DNA from: W2P13-069 sp051876105
GTDB taxonomy: Bacteria > Actinomycetota > Coriobacteriia > Coriobacteriales > QAMH01
Reading direction: 5' to 3'
Assembly (NCBI GenBank): GCA_051876105.1
Contig: JBJEHN010000045.1
Span: 20,457 to 84,456, forward strand
Length of the DNA stretch: 64,000 bases
This document shows, piece by piece, positions 1 through 6,867 of this stretch; positions within the stretch are counted from its first letter, which is position 1, and each line of letters begins with the position of its first letter. The position numbers and the translations under genes were made by a program. The notes under the pieces are model-generated. The model had not been told where the DNA came from. It worked only from the letters and a program-made list of their open reading frames with translations, and searched no databases.

Positions 1-297
1 GAGATCACCGCAGAGAACTTCGAGCAAGAGGTCCTCAAGAGCGAAAAGCCCGTCCTGCTGGACTTCTGGGCCGTCTGGTGCGGCCCCTGCATGATGCTCT
101 CCCCCGTGGTGGAGGAGGTCGCCGAGGAGCACCCCGAGGTCAAGGTCGGCAAGGTCAACACAGACGAGCAGCCCGCCCTCGCCCAGAAGTTCGGCATCAC
201 CGCCATCCCCGCCCTCTTCGTGGTCAAGGACGGCCAGATCGTCAACAAGTCCGTGGGCGCCGTGCCCAAGGAGCAGGTCGAAGCTCTCATCCGCTAA
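1..297 (+). CDS. trxA: thioredoxin (5' end outside window)
   Basis: The window opens inside this reading frame; 98 residues remain before the TAA stop. The redox motif WCGPC is present about 26 residues in, and the cis-proline region AIPALF follows some 45 residues later, so the thioredoxin fold is essentially complete and only a few N-terminal residues are missing. Family role: reduction of protein disulfides in the cytoplasm, using electrons from thioredoxin reductase. The chain ends in the usual helix and has no extra domain, which fits a classical small thioredoxin rather than a fused oxidoreductase. A hairpin terminator follows. A ferredoxin-thioredoxin-reductase-like protein lies 5 kb downstream, but the two are not in one operon. 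Confidence 0.93.
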   Translation, partial: EITAENFEQEVLKSEKPVLLDFWAVWCGPCMMLSPVVEEVAEEHPEVKVGKVNTDEQPALAQKFGITAIPALFVVKDGQIVNKSVGAVPKEQVEALIR

Positions 298-320
298 AAC
301 ATCCCTGCGCTACATGCACC

Positions 321-360
321 GAATGCGCCCCCGTGCCGCACCTGGCCCGGGGGTGCGTTC
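321..360 (+). terminator. hairpin terminator after thioredoxin
   Basis: An inverted repeat of about 12-13 bp (arms 321-333 and 348-360, with one G-T pair) lies 24 nt after the thioredoxin stop, followed by a short T-containing stretch. It separates trxA from the corA-like gene. Confidence 0.6.
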
Positions 361-475
361 GTTTGCAAGGGCTGTGAAAAACTTGCCTCCTCTGACTGTT
401 TTGGGGGGTGCATAGCCCGCAGGCCTGCGGTTACTATTAGCCGTTAGTACAGGCGAATCCGTGGGAGGTGTTCAC

Positions 476-1429
476 ATGATCGAGTACTACCAGTTCGTTG
501 ACGGAGAGATCACTCAAGTGGACACCCTCGAAGAGGATTGCTGGGTCAGCGTGGTCGCCCCCAACCCGGACGAGCGCGAGTGGCTCTCCACCCAGCTTGG
601 CGTGGTGCCGGAGTTCGCCGCCGCAGCGCTCGACGACGAAGAGCGCTCGCACGTCGACTACGACGAGGACGAGCGCCAGACGCTCATCATCGTCGACTGC
701 CCCTTCGTGGAGGACCGGGCAGAGACCATGGACCCAACCACCACGCAGTACGACACCCACCCCCTCTCCATCCTGCTGCTGCCCAAGCGTAAGCTCTTCG
801 TCACCGTCACGCTGCGCTACAACGAGACCATCCACAGCCTGAGCAAGCGCGCCAGGGGCAACCCCCAGGGCCGCCACCCCAAGCTGCTGCTCGACGTGCT
901 CATGAAGGTCGCGCGCCGCTACCTCACCGCCCTGCGCGACATCGACCGCCAGTTCAAGGCCAACGAGCGCGTGCTCCGCAGCGACCTGCGCAACGACGAG
1001 CTCATCAAGATGCTCGGCTTGGAGAAGTCGCTGGTGTACTTCTCCACCAGCCTCAAGTCCTTCGAGATGGTGCTCGCCAAGCTGGCCAACGGCCGCCTCA
1101 TCCGCTTCAGCGACGACGAGGAGGAGTACCTCCAAGACGTCAAGATCGAGGTGCGCCAGGCCGTCGAGATGTGCGACATCTCCACCAAGATCCTCAACGG
1201 CTCCATGGACGCGTTCTCGAGCATCATCTCCAACAACATGAACATCACGATCCGCCGCTTGACGGTGATCACCCTGGTGCTGGCCGTTCCCACCATCATC
1301 TTCAGCTTCTACGGCATGAACACGGGCACCCTGCCCCTGGTGGACTACTGGTACTGGCCCTTCCTCATAGCCCTGGGCGTGAGCATCATCACCGCCCTGG
1401 TCTTCACAAAGAGCAAGCTGTTCAAATAG
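476..1429 (+). CDS. corA: CorA-family divalent metal transporter
   Basis: A 317-residue protein with a long acidic cytoplasmic N-terminal domain, an extended helical stalk, and two C-terminal membrane helices separated by the signature FYGMNTG. The GMN motif at the end of the first helix is the selectivity filter of CorA Mg/Co/Ni channels, which work as pentamers in the inner membrane. The start is placed at ATG 476, because the sequence GGGAGGTG at 463-470 is a strong ribosome binding site; an in-frame GTG at 461 overlaps that site and is unlikely to be used. The gene stands alone between trxA and an unrelated gene. Magnesium is the likely substrate, but GMN alone does not fix ion choice. 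Confidence 0.93.
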   Translation: MIEYYQFVDGEITQVDTLEEDCWVSVVAPNPDEREWLSTQLGVVPEFAAAALDDEERSHVDYDEDERQTLIIVDCPFVEDRAETMDPTTTQYDTHPLSILLLPKRKLFVTVTLRYNETIHSLSKRARGNPQGRHPKLLLDVLMKVARRYLTALRDIDRQFKANERVLRSDLRNDELIKMLGLEKSLVYFSTSLKSFEMVLAKLANGRLIRFSDDEEEYLQDVKIEVRQAVEMCDISTKILNGSMDAFSSIISNNMNITIRRLTVITLVLAVPTIIFSFYGMNTGTLPLVDYWYWPFLIALGVSIITALVFTKSKLFK

Positions 1430-1582
1430 CGCACGCTGCTAATGCGTGTCGCCTTCCTGTGTGCACCCTCTGACGTGCGCCGCCTTCCCATGCGCACGCG
1501 CCGCTCGGCTCTCATGCCGCCCGCCCGCCGAAAAGAGCCGCTCGCTACCGCTTGAGAGGCCGCCGTTCACAAATAACTCCAC

Positions 1583-1611
1583 AAAAAAGTCATGAATGCG
1601 GCGACTTTTTT
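1583..1611. terminator. A/T-rich hairpin before the 1652 gene
   Basis: Nine A/G/T/C bases (1583-1591) pair with 1603-1611, giving an A-tract on one arm and a T-tract on the other. This is the shape of a bidirectional intrinsic terminator. It lies within the 222-nt spacer between the corA-like gene and the next gene. A TAATAT at 1613-1618 could be a -10 element, but no convincing -35 is seen. Confidence 0.45.
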
Positions 1612-1651
1612 GTAATATCTCGCAAGTTGCACGGCAGACGAAAGGTATGTG

Positions 1652-2311
1652 ATGCCGCTGGAGAACCAACTCGCGGAAGCCACCCTGCAGCAGCCCACCC
1701 ACAACGGCGAGCTTGCTGGAGCGGCAAGCGCTGGCGGGACTGTCGCCACAAGCGACGACGCCGCCCTGCACCTCGATGAACAGCACCTGGTGCTAGAGCG
1801 CTTGCTTGCAGCCCACGAGGCATGGTTCGACGTGACTCGGGAGTACGAGTACGCCGGACACCGCTTTGAGGGCTATGCAGAGTTTCACTCCTACGGAGAG
1901 AAGTACGTGTTCTCCAAGAAGAGGAAGCTCTGGGAGGTCGAAGCCCACGAGTACCTGTTCTTCAAGCTGATCAACCGGCTGGATGAGGCGACTTTCCTCG
2001 ATTACCTCGAGTTCATGAAGACCGAGGCCGTCAAGAAGGCCAACCCCGGACCCAACCACATGACCAGCTACATCTCCCTGGTGCTCATCGCCCGGGAGGT
2101 GGAGCGCGGTGCAGGCAGGACCCTGCGCAAGACTTCGTATCACAAGACCTTCAAGATGGGCTTCCACGGGTATGCGGAGCTCCGCCTCTGCGTGGTCGAC
2201 CTTGCCGGGCAGCAGGTACTGACAAACGCCATGGGCAAGAGCATGAAGAAGGCGTTGGAGGAGAACGCCGGCTTCGGCGCCCGTGGCACCGGAAAGACAT
2301 CAAGGAGGTAA
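1652..2311 (+). CDS. uncharacterised protein upstream of cstA
   Basis: A 219-residue soluble protein that I do not recognise. The first 40 residues are low-complexity. The remaining part looks like one folded domain with conserved-looking aromatic and lysine-rich stretches (EYAGHRFEGYAEFHSYGEKY; a VVDL strand near the C terminus). No signal peptide, membrane helix or metal motif is visible. ATG 1652 is preferred over GTG 1649 because GAAAGG at 1640-1645 is better spaced to it. The stop codon is only 5 nt before cstA, and the cstA ribosome binding site overlaps the end of this gene, so the two are almost surely co-transcribed and probably translationally coupled. A role tied to CstA is inference only. 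Confidence 0.75.
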   Translation: MPLENQLAEATLQQPTHNGELAGAASAGGTVATSDDAALHLDEQHLVLERLLAAHEAWFDVTREYEYAGHRFEGYAEFHSYGEKYVFSKKRKLWEVEAHEYLFFKLINRLDEATFLDYLEFMKTEAVKKANPGPNHMTSYISLVLIAREVERGAGRTLRKTSYHKTFKMGFHGYAELRLCVVDLAGQQVLTNAMGKSMKKALEENAGFGARGTGKTSRR

Positions 2312-2316
2312 ACCGC

Positions 2317-4101
2317 ATGAACGCCCTGATCCTTCTGCTGATCGCAGTTGTGGTTCTCGTCTGCGGCTACGTCTTCTACGGTGGCTGGCTGGCCAAGCAG
2401 TGGGGAGTCGACGACTCCAACATCACCCCGGCCCACACCATGGAAGACGGCGTTGACTACGTCCCCGCTAAGCCGTATGTGGTCATCGGACACCATTTCT
2501 CTTCCATCGCCGGCGCAGGCCCCATCAACGGTCCCATCCAGGCAGCCATCTTCGGCTGGGTTCCCGTTGCCCTGTGGGTCCTCATCGGCGGCATCTTCAT
2601 CGGCGCGATGCATGACTTCGGCGCCCTGTTCGCATCCCTGCGCAACAAGGGCCAGACGCTTGCAGCCGTCGTCGAGAAGAACATCGACCCCGTTGCCAAG
2701 AAGCTCTTCTGCGTCTTCGCATTCCTGACCCTGGTGCTGGTCGTCGCTGCCTTCGCCTCCATCGTGGCGGGCACCTTCAATGCCTTCACCGTCGACGCCG
2801 TCACCGGCGAGATCAAGGAGAACCTGGCCAACGAGCGCACCGCGATGATCTCTGTCCTGTTCATCATCGCTGCCATCATCTGGGGCCTCGTCACCCGTGG
2901 CCGTCAGATCCCCGGCTACGTCAACATCCCCTGCGCCATCATCGTGATCGTGGTCATCGTGGCCATCGGCTACAACTTCCCGCTGATCAAGCTGGGCACC
3001 AACACCTGGATGTACATCATCGGCCTCTACATCCTGGTCGCCTCCGTGGCGCCGGTGTGGATCCTGCTCCAGCCTCGCGACTACCTGTCCAGCTACCTGC
3101 TGTACGGCATGATCCTGCTGGCCGTCATCGGCATCGTGGGCGCCACCATCTTCGGCAACACCTCCTTCGGCGACATGCCGGCCTTCACCGCATTCGACAC
3201 CACGGCCCTGTACCCGGACGCCAAGGTGCTCTCCGGCCGCGGCCTGCTGTTCCCCATGCTCTTCGTGACCATCGCGTGCGGCGCCATCTCCGGCTTCCAC
3301 TCCCTGGTCTCCTCCGGCACCACCTCCAAGCAGCTTGACAAGGAGTCCCAGGCCAAGCCCATCGCCTACGGCGGCATGCTGCTCGAGTGCCTGCTGGCCA
3401 TCATCTCCCTGTGCGCCGTCGCCTACGTGTGGAACGGCGTCACCGCAGGCCAGTTCGCCACCCCGACCCAGATCTTCGCCGGCGGCCTCTCTTCCATGCT
3501 CGGCGTCATCCCCGGCCTGGGTGCCATCGCCGGCGAGGCTGGCTCCATCGCCTACTCCCTGCTGATCCTGGCCGTCTCCGCCTTCTGCCTGACCTCCCTG
3601 GACACCGCGACCCGTATCGGCCGCATGATGTTCCAGGAGCTCTTCATGGGCGCCGACGAGACCCCCGCAACCGTCGACGGTTGGAAGAAGGTCGTGTGCA
3701 ACCCCTATGTGGCCACCGTCATCACCGTGTTCCTGGGCGTCGCCCTGGGCATGACCGGCTACGCCTACATCTGGCCGCTGTTCGGCGCTGCCAACCAGCT
3801 GCTCGCCGCGCTGGCCCTGCTGGCCGTCTGCTCCTTCCTGGGCAACATCGGCCGCAACAACAAGATGTTCTACGTGCCCATGATCTTCATGCTGCTGGTC
3901 ACGCTGACCTCCCTGGTTCTCACCATGAAGGCCAAGCTGACCCTCATCACCACCCCGGGCGCCATCGCCTCGCTCACCACCCCGGCATGGGCAACCTACG
4001 TCCAGCTGCTGCTTGCCGTCGTGCTCTTCGTGCTGGCTATCGTGCTGGCTGTCCGCGCCTGCAAGCACATCTTCGGCAAGAAGGCTCAGCCCGCTGCTTA
4101 A
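2317..4101 (+). CDS. cstA: carbon starvation protein CstA family transporter
   Basis: A 594-residue polytopic membrane protein. The N-terminal block PAHTMEDGVDYVPAKPYVV followed by GHHFSSIAGAGPINGP is the signature of the CstA family, and about 14 or more hydrophobic segments follow. Characterised CstA and BtsT (YjiY) proteins import peptides or pyruvate into the cell, energised by cation gradients. At 594 residues it is shorter than E. coli CstA (about 700), mainly at the C terminus. Translation begins at ATG 2317 behind AAGGAGGT, which overlaps the previous gene. Substrate (pyruvate versus small peptides) cannot be told from the sequence. A hairpin follows at 4167-4200. Confidence 0.93.
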   Translation: MNALILLLIAVVVLVCGYVFYGGWLAKQWGVDDSNITPAHTMEDGVDYVPAKPYVVIGHHFSSIAGAGPINGPIQAAIFGWVPVALWVLIGGIFIGAMHDFGALFASLRNKGQTLAAVVEKNIDPVAKKLFCVFAFLTLVLVVAAFASIVAGTFNAFTVDAVTGEIKENLANERTAMISVLFIIAAIIWGLVTRGRQIPGYVNIPCAIIVIVVIVAIGYNFPLIKLGTNTWMYIIGLYILVASVAPVWILLQPRDYLSSYLLYGMILLAVIGIVGATIFGNTSFGDMPAFTAFDTTALYPDAKVLSGRGLLFPMLFVTIACGAISGFHSLVSSGTTSKQLDKESQAKPIAYGGMLLECLLAIISLCAVAYVWNGVTAGQFATPTQIFAGGLSSMLGVIPGLGAIAGEAGSIAYSLLILAVSAFCLTSLDTATRIGRMMFQELFMGADETPATVDGWKKVVCNPYVATVITVFLGVALGMTGYAYIWPLFGAANQLLAALALLAVCSFLGNIGRNNKMFYVPMIFMLLVTLTSLVLTMKAKLTLITTPGAIASLTTPAWATYVQLLLAVVLFVLAIVLAVRACKHIFGKKAQPAA

Positions 4102-4166
4102 GCGCCTCTTGAGCTGAGCGGTTGCCTGCGCGCCCGCCTGCCGACGAGCCCCAAGAGAGCTCACCT

Positions 4167-4200
4167 GCGTGCCCCTTCTCCCCGCGGAGGAGGGGCACGC
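4167..4200 (+). terminator. GC-rich hairpin after cstA
   Basis: A 15-bp stem (4167-4181 with 4186-4200, one G-U pair) and a 4-nt loop. There is no clear T-tract, so termination is likely but not certain. Confidence 0.5.
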
Positions 4201-4303
4201 TGCTGCTTGGGGGCGCGGTGGCGCGATGCCGCGCGAGGCAACGGGGCGCTGTTGCCTGGGGGTGCGCAGGGCCGCGCATCGCAGGGCGCGCTGCTGCCTG
4301 CGC

Positions 4304-4309
4304 TACAAT
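4304..4309 (+). promoter_or_regulatory. -10 element of a leaderless vsr transcript
   Basis: TACAAT ends 7 nt before the ATG at 4317, so transcription would begin at or next to the start codon. No Shine-Dalgarno sequence lies between them. This is the arrangement expected for a leaderless mRNA. Confidence 0.5.
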
Positions 4310-4316
4310 CCCACGC

Positions 4317-5282
4317 ATGCACGAGAACACCCGACATCCAGACACCCCCACCCAGCAAGGCATTCCTGGCGATGCGAACGCGGCACCAGGCGGCCAACCC
4401 GCCACGCAGGGAATGCCTGGCCTTGGCGAAGCCTCTTCTCCTAGCCAAACCGTGACCCAGGGAATTCCTGGAGTCGAAAAACCTGCAGGGAAAGACGAAG
4501 CGGCGACCCAGGGAATTCCTGGCGATGCGAACGCGGCACCAGGCGGCCAACCCGCCACGCAGGGAATGCCTGGCCTTGGCGAAGCCTCTTCTCCTAGCCA
4601 AACCGTGACCCAGGGAATTCCTGGAGTCGAAAAACCTGCAGGGAAAGACGAAGCGGCGACTCAGGGAATTCCTGGCGATGCGAACGCGGCGGAAAGCAAC
4701 GGAAATGCCACGCAGGGAATTCCTGGCGGTGCGACCGCACCGGAAAGCAACGGAAATGCCACGCAGGGAATGCCTGGCGACCTGCTGAAGACGCCGCCGG
4801 CGGCATCGAGCGCGGCGGTGCGCAAGAGCATGCAGGGCAACAAGCGCGCCAACACCAAGCCGGAGCTCGCGGTGCGCCAGATGCTGCGCAAGATGGGCTA
4901 CGCGGGCTACCGCCTGCAGTGGAAGAAGTGCCCCGGCCGGCCGGACATCGCCTTCCCCGGGCGCAAGATCGCCATCAACGTCAACGGCTGCTTCTGGCAC
5001 CGCTGCCCGCACTGTCAGCTGGGCAAGCCGCGCAAGCACGCCGAGTACTGGGAGGCCAAGTTCGCCAGCAACACCGCGCGTGACGAGCGCAACCAGCGCT
5101 TGGCCGCGGCCCAGGGATGGCATGTGATCACGGTGTGGGAGTGTCAGCTGAAGAAGAAGCGCCTGCCCCAGACCGAGGCCTACCTTTACCACACGCTGCG
5201 GTTGTATGATGAAGGTCCGGCGGGGGATGCCGCCATCCAGCGCATCAACCGCAAGAGAAAAGCCCGCCGCCGCGGGCGCTAG
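4317..5282 (+). CDS. vsr: Vsr-type mismatch endonuclease with N-terminal repeat domain
   Basis: A 321-residue protein in two parts. Residues about 19-154 are eight 17-residue repeats ending TQGIPG or TQGMPG. From about residue 165 there is a complete very-short-patch-repair endonuclease domain: KPELAVRQ, GRPDIAFP (metal-binding Asp), VNGCFWHRCPHC (catalytic His of FWH; zinc-binding Cys/His) and VITVWECQL. Vsr nicks the T strand of T-G mismatches that arise by deamination of 5-methylcytosine in CCWGG. The residue matching E. coli His64 is Asn here; other Vsr homologues also vary at this position. Normal Vsr proteins are about 140-150 residues, so the repeat domain is an addition. No cytosine methyltransferase lies nearby. 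Start ATG 4317 fits the -10 at 4304; an internal start near 4770 cannot be excluded. Confidence 0.85.
   Translation: MHENTRHPDTPTQQGIPGDANAAPGGQPATQGMPGLGEASSPSQTVTQGIPGVEKPAGKDEAATQGIPGDANAAPGGQPATQGMPGLGEASSPSQTVTQGIPGVEKPAGKDEAATQGIPGDANAAESNGNATQGIPGGATAPESNGNATQGMPGDLLKTPPAASSAAVRKSMQGNKRANTKPELAVRQMLRKMGYAGYRLQWKKCPGRPDIAFPGRKIAINVNGCFWHRCPHCQLGKPRKHAEYWEAKFASNTARDERNQRLAAAQGWHVITVWECQLKKKRLPQTEAYLYHTLRLYDEGPAGDAAIQRINRKRKARRRGR
4371..4778 (+). repeat. eight 51-bp tandem coding repeats, each with CCTGG
   Basis: Eight units of exactly 51 bp (17 codons). The first three unit types are repeated as a 153-bp block: 4371-4523 and 4524-4676 differ at one base only. Two further divergent units follow. 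Every unit ends in a Pro-Gly pair written CCTGG, and a ninth copy lies just before the array at 4365-4369. Five units also contain GAATTC. The frame is kept open throughout. Confidence 0.95.
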
Positions 5283-5298
5283 ACACCAGGAGGTGCCC

Positions 5299-5496
5299 AT
5301 GAAGATCAGACTCAACGAAGACGCCGCGTTCGTGGCAAAGATCCGCAAGGGCCTGCTGGCTCGCGAGCTGCACTGCCCCTGCAAGCTGCCGCTCACAGAG
5401 GAGAACGTCTGCATGTGCGAGGAGTTCCGCGAGCAGGTCGCCGACCCCGAGTTCGAGGGCTACTGCCATTGCCGCCTCTACTTCAAGGAGAAGTAG
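5299..5496 (+). CDS. small ferredoxin-thioredoxin reductase catalytic-domain protein
   Basis: A 65-residue protein with six cysteines in the pattern CPC (26, 28), CMC (38, 40) and CHC (56, 58). This is the order of the catalytic chain of ferredoxin-thioredoxin reductase, where four cysteines bind a 4Fe-4S cluster and two form the redox-active disulfide. Plant-type catalytic chains are about 100 residues with CPC-x16-CPC-x8-CHC spacing; here the spacers are 9 and 15, so it is a compact variant. ATG 5299 is preceded by AGGAGG. It begins 16 nt after the vsr stop and is probably co-transcribed with it. No variable subunit is visible in the window. It may pass electrons to a thioredoxin or glutaredoxin, or act as a simple Fe-S protein. 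Confidence 0.8.
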   Translation: MKIRLNEDAAFVAKIRKGLLARELHCPCKLPLTEENVCMCEEFREQVADPEFEGYCHCRLYFKEK

Positions 5497-5504
5497 GGCT
5501 TACA

Positions 5505-5648
5505 TCACTTCTTGAGGAGACGGCCGCCGCTCACTATGCAGCCGACGCCCACCACCAGCCCGGTGACGATGGTGACAACGCCCATGGCGATGTTCAGCCC
5601 GCCGATGCGGTGGATGGACCTCTGCGCCCTGCCCAGCTCTGTGCTCAT
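5505..5648 (-). CDS. 47-aa single-span membrane peptide
   Basis: A short frame with a strong GGGAGGTG ribosome binding site 4 nt before its ATG (5648). The product has a polar N terminus (MSTELGRAQRSIHRIGG), one hydrophobic stretch of about 20 residues from MGVVTIVTG to GCIVSGG, and a basic end RLLKK. It lies 54 nt downstream of birA on the same strand, and convergent to the Fe-S protein gene with 8 nt between stops. I do not recognise it. The excellent ribosome binding site and the canonical membrane-peptide layout argue that it is real despite its size. Confidence 0.6.
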   Translation of the reverse strand: MSTELGRAQRSIHRIGGLNIAMGVVTIVTGLVVGVGCIVSGGRLLKK

Positions 5649-5702
5649 GCGCACCTCCCTCGAGTGAAAACCTGTTGCAACCGTTGTAACACAGCCTCGC
5701 GC

Positions 5703-6683
5703 CTACAGCTGCGAGGAGGGGATGTGCACCTCGCCGTGGCTCAAGGCCCGCTGGCTGCCGTCTTCCAGCTGCACTTGCAAGGTGAGGTCGTCGTTGACGC
5801 CCAGCACAAGCGCGCGGAAGCGCTCGCGCCCCTGCTCGACCGTCACGCTGCGCCCGTCGAGCAGGCTGCGGCGGCGGTACTCCTCCAGGTGCGGCTTGGC
5901 GGGGATGCCCTCGGCGCCTTCTGCCAGCAGGCTCGCCGCGCGCGCGGCCAGGCGCGCCCTGCCGTCGCCGGCGTCCGGGTTGCCCTCGCACAGCGCCTGC
6001 GCCACCTGCGCGACCTCCCCGGGAAAGCCCCCTTCCGGCGCCGTGACGTTGACGCCTATCCCCACCACGATGTAGTCGATGCCGCCGCTTTCCGGCAGGA
6101 TCGAGGCCTCGGTGAGGATGCCGCAGCACTTGCGCCCCTTGGCGAAGACGTCGTTCACCCACTTGATCTGGACAGGGGTGGAGAAGACCTCCTCGATGGC
6201 CTGGGCCGTGCAAACGGCGGCGAAGCTGGTGACTGCCGTGATGTCTGCGAGCTGGAAGCTGGGGCGCAAGACCACGCTGAAGTAGACCCCGCTGCCGGCG
6301 GGGGAGTAGAAGGGGCGGCCCTGGCGCCCGCGGCCGGCGGTCTGGCGGTCTGCCACCACCAGCGTGCCGGCAGCGCAGCCCTGCGCGGCGAGCTCCTTGG
6401 CGCGGTTGTTGGTGGAGTCGATGGAGCTGTGGAACTCGACCGAGCTGATAGCGCTGCTGCAGTAACGCTGCACGCTGGCTGCCGAGAGGATCGAGCAGCC
6501 GGCGGCCAGGCGGTAGCCCTTCTTGGTGACACCCTCGATGGCGTAGCCTTGGGCCTCCAGCGCCTTGATGGCCTTCCAGACCGCGTTGCGGCTCACCCCC
6601 AGCTGCTGCGCCAGGGCCTCGCCGGATTGAAACGCGCCCTTGCCCTGCTCAAGGCAGGTCAGCACATCGTCCTTAACGCCCAC
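5703..6683 (-). CDS. birA: bifunctional biotin ligase / biotin operon repressor
   Basis: A 326-residue protein. Residues 1-60 form a winged helix-turn-helix (LAQQLGVSRNAVWKAI, then a wing ending KKGYRL). The catalytic part has the biotin-binding signature GRGRQGRPF and the KWVNDVF motif, then a C-terminal SH3-like domain. It makes biotinyl-AMP and attaches biotin to carboxylase carrier domains, and as a dimer represses biotin genes. The GTG at 6683 is chosen because AAGGAGG lies 6 nt upstream; the longer upstream reading frame runs into the palindromic repeat 6708-6839 and has no ribosome site. It lies downstream of bioY on the same strand, so repressor and transporter probably form one operon under the operator at 7493-7527. 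Confidence 0.94.
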   Translation of the reverse strand: MGVKDDVLTCLEQGKGAFQSGEALAQQLGVSRNAVWKAIKALEAQGYAIEGVTKKGYRLAAGCSILSAASVQRYCSSAISSVEFHSSIDSTNNRAKELAAQGCAAGTLVVADRQTAGRGRQGRPFYSPAGSGVYFSVVLRPSFQLADITAVTSFAAVCTAQAIEEVFSTPVQIKWVNDVFAKGRKCCGILTEASILPESGGIDYIVVGIGVNVTAPEGGFPGEVAQVAQALCEGNPDAGDGRARLAARAASLLAEGAEGIPAKPHLEEYRRRSLLDGRSVTVEQGRERFRALVLGVNDDLTLQVQLEDGSQRALSHGEVHIPSSQL

Positions 6684-6707
6684 GGCGTCCCTCCTTGCTT
6701 GCTCGAA

Positions 6708-6839
6708 CTGTCCAAAACAGGGGGTTAGGCGGCGTTTGCTGTCCAAAAAGCCCCCTTAGGCGGCGTTCGTAAAAGTATAGACGCCGCCTAACCCTGCATC
6801 TTGGACGCCAAACGCCGCCTAACCCCCTGTTTTGGACAG
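6708..6839. repeat. four-unit palindromic element, copy A
   Basis: A 132-bp imperfect palindrome between bioY and birA. It holds four copies of GTCCAAAA-N(8-10)-TAGGCGGCGTT: two direct at 31-bp spacing, then two inverted, around a TAAAAGTATA centre. The outer 31 bp on each side are perfectly complementary; the inner units are less so. A second copy is at 61166-61295. Confidence 0.9.
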
Positions 6840-6867
6840 CGCACCGGCAGACGGGGTGCCGCGGCCG

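Noticed and set aside
2140..4164. 674-aa minus-strand frame opposite cstA
   Set aside because: His/Gly/Asp-rich shadow of a membrane-protein gene with no domain or ribosome site.
4371..4778. CRISPR-like array in the vsr gene
   Set aside because: Units are contiguous 51-bp in-frame coding repeats with no unique spacers.
6684..6746. Longer BirA N terminus
   Set aside because: The extra residues are translated palindromic repeat; the GTG at 6683 has the ribosome site.
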